This document shows, in pieces, positions 61,139 through 64,000 of a stretch of DNA of 64,000 bases (within the stretch, counting starts at the first letter, position 1; each line of letters starts with the position of its first letter). Below the pieces are notes generated by a model that was not told the DNA's origin, did not search any database, and saw only the letters and a list, made by a program, of their open reading frames with translations. The DNA lies in NCBI GenBank assembly GCA_037074615.1, contig CM073550.1, forward strand, positions 13,100,001 to 13,164,000, read 5' to 3'. This stretch comes from Leucaena leucocephala. Its lineage: Eukaryota > Streptophyta > Magnoliopsida > Fabales > Fabaceae. The translations under genes and the position numbers were made by a program.

Positions 61139-62272
61139 GCATTTGGAATGAATGGAGGAGCACTGACAATCAGTTTCATTCAAGCCATGAAAAACCAGCC
61201 TAGTGGAATGAGCTATGGCCACTTGCTTCATTCAATGAGGTCAATAATTCTTGAAGCGAAGCAGCATATTGGCTTGAACTCTTACCAGTAAAGATTCTGC
61301 ATTAACCATCCTCAGCATTATGCCCATGTACGTCACTTAGCTTCTCTTCTTTCAATCTCCATTTTAATTTATCAACTTCAATCTTATTCTATATATTCAC
61401 CTATTTATATATTTATTATATTTATTCGTATTCTCTCTCTCTCACATATGATAATGCATTACTACCTCTAATTTTAATTATAAAAATTAGTTAACTTTTT
61501 AAATATATCTAATATACTAAATAAATCAGTTAATTATAATTAATATAAGTGTTAATTAACTAATTTAAATAGATTAAAGAATATATAGTATGAATTTATC
61601 TTGAGAAGTTATATTTAATTATAAATAACAGATTTATTTAGTTTCTTAGATTTATCTAAAAAAATTAATTAGCTCTTATAATTAGGATAAGGGGAAGTAA
61701 TTTTTTATGATTATAGAGGATCCTATACCCTTTTACTATCTTTAGATTCTAATAATGCAATTAATTTGGCTCTTGTATATTTTTCATTGTAATATGTAGT
61801 TTTGAAGCACACACCTATGCAAGTGGACTTGACTAGGGGCCTAAATATTTTGTTGCTCTTATTAATTTATTTATATACATAAAATTATAGAAAGCGACGT
61901 TATATATTTATAAATTATGAATAATGACACTCGAATTTTATACAACATACTTTTATAGTCCTTAATATAAGATATATTTAATTAATTTTATTATATTAAA
62001 AAAATTAATTAAATTAGTTAATATAGTATTTTTTTTTCTAAAATACTTTAACCATATTCTTTAATTTATTCTCAATTTTTCTTATTTAATTATTATCGAT
62101 GGAGTATTAATATGTGTAATTTAAAAAATAGATAAATATAGAAAATAAATATTATATTTAGGACTAATATTATTGATGCTAATGAAATGGGGTTTCATAA
62201 TGTTATTTGCAGGGGCTGCAAATTTCATCTTGTGAGAAATTTGAAATTCATTCAAGGCCTATTGTGATGTGA
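61139..62272 (+). pseudogene. Duplicated last two exons of a metacaspase (MC4 remnant)
   Basis: 61139-61327 copies MC3 exon 4 (AFGMNGGALTISFIQAMKNQ, GMSYGHLLHSMRSI, EAKQHIGLNSYQ) with an ag before and GTACGT after. 62213-62272 copies exon 5 (SSCEKFEIHSRPIVM, then TGA) with a TTTGCAG acceptor. The exon 4 copy has an in-frame TAA at 61289-61291, before the part equivalent to the His/Asn-rich segment. No copy of exons 1-3 was found upstream. It is either a partial tandem duplicate or a set of alternative 3' exons for MC3 giving a shortened C-terminus. The splice sites look usable. Confidence 0.85.
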
Positions 62273-63127
62273 AGTAGTAAAAAATATTAATGAAGCAAAT
62301 AGCCAAGTATAAGTACTGAAATAAGAATAAAGAGAAGCAAATATGATCTTGCAATAGCCATGGTAACAGCAAATAAATATGCCATAAATGTAAGAGAGAA
62401 ATGATAAGTCTCCAAAAATTGAATTAATGATAGTTAGATTCCTTTAAAACTTTCCTGGAAAAAAAAAGAGTTGCAAATAACAATCTAAACAGACACAAAA
62501 TTGAAATAAATATTTGCAACTCAATTTTTAAAAAAAAATTATCAGAAATCTAACTGTTACTAATTCAATCTTCTGATAACTTACCGTCATTCTCCCTAAA
62601 ATGGGCAATTTTAACCTAAATTAGTTTAAATGAAAAGCCATTATGAAAATCAGTGCCTAGGCAACTTTGAAGATAACTTGCCAGCTCAATATTTCATGGT
62701 CACAATCAGAACAAGTATGAAAACAAATTACAGATAGCTGTATTATACATAATATTTACATTAATTAAACTGATATTCCATTCGTCACTGTACATACATT
62801 TCTGGAAATTCCATGAAAAAGAAACAGAGGTTCCTCCTCCGCACCAGACTTGTTTGCATTTCCCGACGATTGATCCACTTACCATCCCATGGATAAAAGC
62901 ATTGTTCTTTCATATATTCATTTCTGGAAAAATCCCCAAGTGTCATATAGTGTTAGTGTATAGATAACAATTTGCCACATGGATCCCGGTGCCACCATTT
63001 CGTGTACTGTACATGGACATCATACTTAAGAATTTCTCTCACTGTTTTGAAGCAGAAAGCACTGTAAATAAAGTTGGTTCTAGCTTGTGGATGGTTTGGT
63101 ATTTTTGTAGTTTGACAGGTTTCTGTG
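62273..63127. other. Spacer and 3' UTR of the hydrolase gene
   Basis: AT-rich spacer to about 62.65 kb, then less AT-rich sequence likely to be the 3' untranslated region of the minus-strand hydrolase gene. No other gene seen. Confidence 0.45.
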
Positions 63128-63508
63128 TCATGACTTGTGGAAATCAAATATGACATTCTGAATCTGCTCCTTGATAGAAGGTGAGTGAGTACATGAATGT
63201 GGTCCAATAAGGAATGTTTTTAAGTGCTTGGCAAACTCTTTAGGCTTCTCTATATTCAGAGCATGCCCTGCATTCTTAATAACTGCCATTTGAGCAGTTT
63301 CTCCAATATGACTGTTCCAAAAACATCCACATTAATTTCAATCGTTTTTTCTTTCAAATGATGCAGATGCAAATTATGAGTAATAAAACCTCACCTCTTT
63401 AATCTGAAGGCTAATTCCAGAGGGAACACCTGATCTTGGTCTCCCCATAAAATTAATGTGGACTGTTCCAATTGAATCCCACAATATTTTAAAAATTCAG
63501 AGAGACGA
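63128..63508 (-). CDS. Alpha/beta-hydrolase fold protein, C-terminal exons
   Basis: The last exon is 63128-63311 (minus strand; stop codon at 63128-63130). The preceding exon runs from 63395 up to about 63508 (upper edge less certain); the intron between is GT-AG. The joined frame gives EFLKYCGIQLEQSTLILWGD, QDQVFPLELAFRLKSHIGET, AQMAVIKNAGHALNIEKPKE, then FAKHLKTFL and a tail of about 30 residues. GDQDQVFPLELA holds the acid-residue loop and NAGHALNIEKP the catalytic His of the fold; this pattern is common in plant hydrolases of the epoxide-hydrolase/monoacylglycerol-lipase-like group. The nucleophile region lies beyond the window, so the substrate cannot be stated. Confidence 0.8.
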
Positions 63509-64000
63509 CTATTAGAAGGCAAGTATATTTTTTTTTTATACATCAGAAAAGAAAGGACAGAGCCTAAATCGAGAACAAACTAAGAAACAGCATTAATGCT
63601 ATATATATTATCAACTCCGTTTTCTTTTGATTCACTGGCTCATTTTGAGAACTAGGAGACAATGCATCAAGAGTAGGAGGCAAATTGTTCGGCTTTGTAG
63701 TAACTTGTAACCGGTAAGATATGCATTTTAGTCTGAGATTCTAATAACTATGGTATGCTTGTTTCTCTATAGTTTGTATCCTTGAAGTAAAAGATAAAAT
63801 AATAATAATAAGGGAAAAAAACTTTTATGGCAAATAATCCACCGAGTGTGACTAGTGTTAAGGACAATGTGTAGTTTCTAGAACTTCCTGAGTTTGAATC
63901 TCTGTTCCATTATTGTACCATAAGAAATGAATGACAGATTAAACATAGTAGAAACGGTAGCTAACTTAGATATTATAAGCCAAAAAGAAATAAATAGCAC
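63509..64000. other. Probable intron of the hydrolase gene
   Basis: No open frame or recognisable motif. Position and composition fit intronic sequence between the hydrolase exons seen here and those upstream on the minus strand. Confidence 0.4.

Overview
The window is nuclear DNA of a flowering plant, most likely a eudicot. The evidence is AT-rich intergenic DNA, intron-containing genes with GT-AG junctions, a plastid-targeted type II DAHP synthase, an EXORDIUM-like cell-wall protein, LSD1-finger metacaspases, and plant transposon families (a chromovirus-like Ty3 element, MITEs and an endogenous caulimovirid). The species cannot be named from the sequence.

Layout. 1-1310: last two exons of ribosomal protein eS6 (+). 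1.3-6.8 kb: AT-rich DNA with no gene seen. 6981-9428: complete five-exon DAHP synthase gene (+), first enzyme of the shikimate pathway, with one GC-AG intron. About 9.9-10.4 kb: broken fragment of an IDD-type C2H2 zinc-finger gene (+). 14015-14911: intronless EXORDIUM-like gene (-) with a TATA box and several ACGT-core sites upstream. 15.4-18.4 kb: AT-rich DNA with a MITE and a 109-bp tandem duplication.

18.8-36.3 kb is a three-level nest of mobile DNA. The oldest layer is a decayed caulimovirid (petuvirus/florendovirus-like, minus strand, domain order MP-CP-RT-RNase H). It is split by a Ty3/gypsy element of Tekay/Del type (22598-34740) flanked by a CTTCA duplication. That element is in turn split by a 1720-bp solo LTR (29216-30935) flanked by CGAGC. 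The Ty3 LTRs carry a tRNA-like segment with A-box and B-box motifs.

38.7-62.3 kb is a tandem array of type I metacaspases, all on the plus strand: MC1 (38773-41751, 397 aa), MC2 (45401-47986, 385 aa), MC3 (56236-59873, 353 aa), and a fourth partial unit with only copies of the last two exons (61139-62272). All three complete genes keep the catalytic His/Cys pair and share intron positions in the peptidase domain. Their N-terminal fingers differ: two in MC1, one in MC2, a degenerate one in MC3. Two related MITEs flank MC3 exon 1. The window ends with the 3' exons of an alpha/beta-hydrolase gene (-).

Exon coordinates were assigned by hand from splice consensus, reading frame and family knowledge; no alignment or expression data were available.
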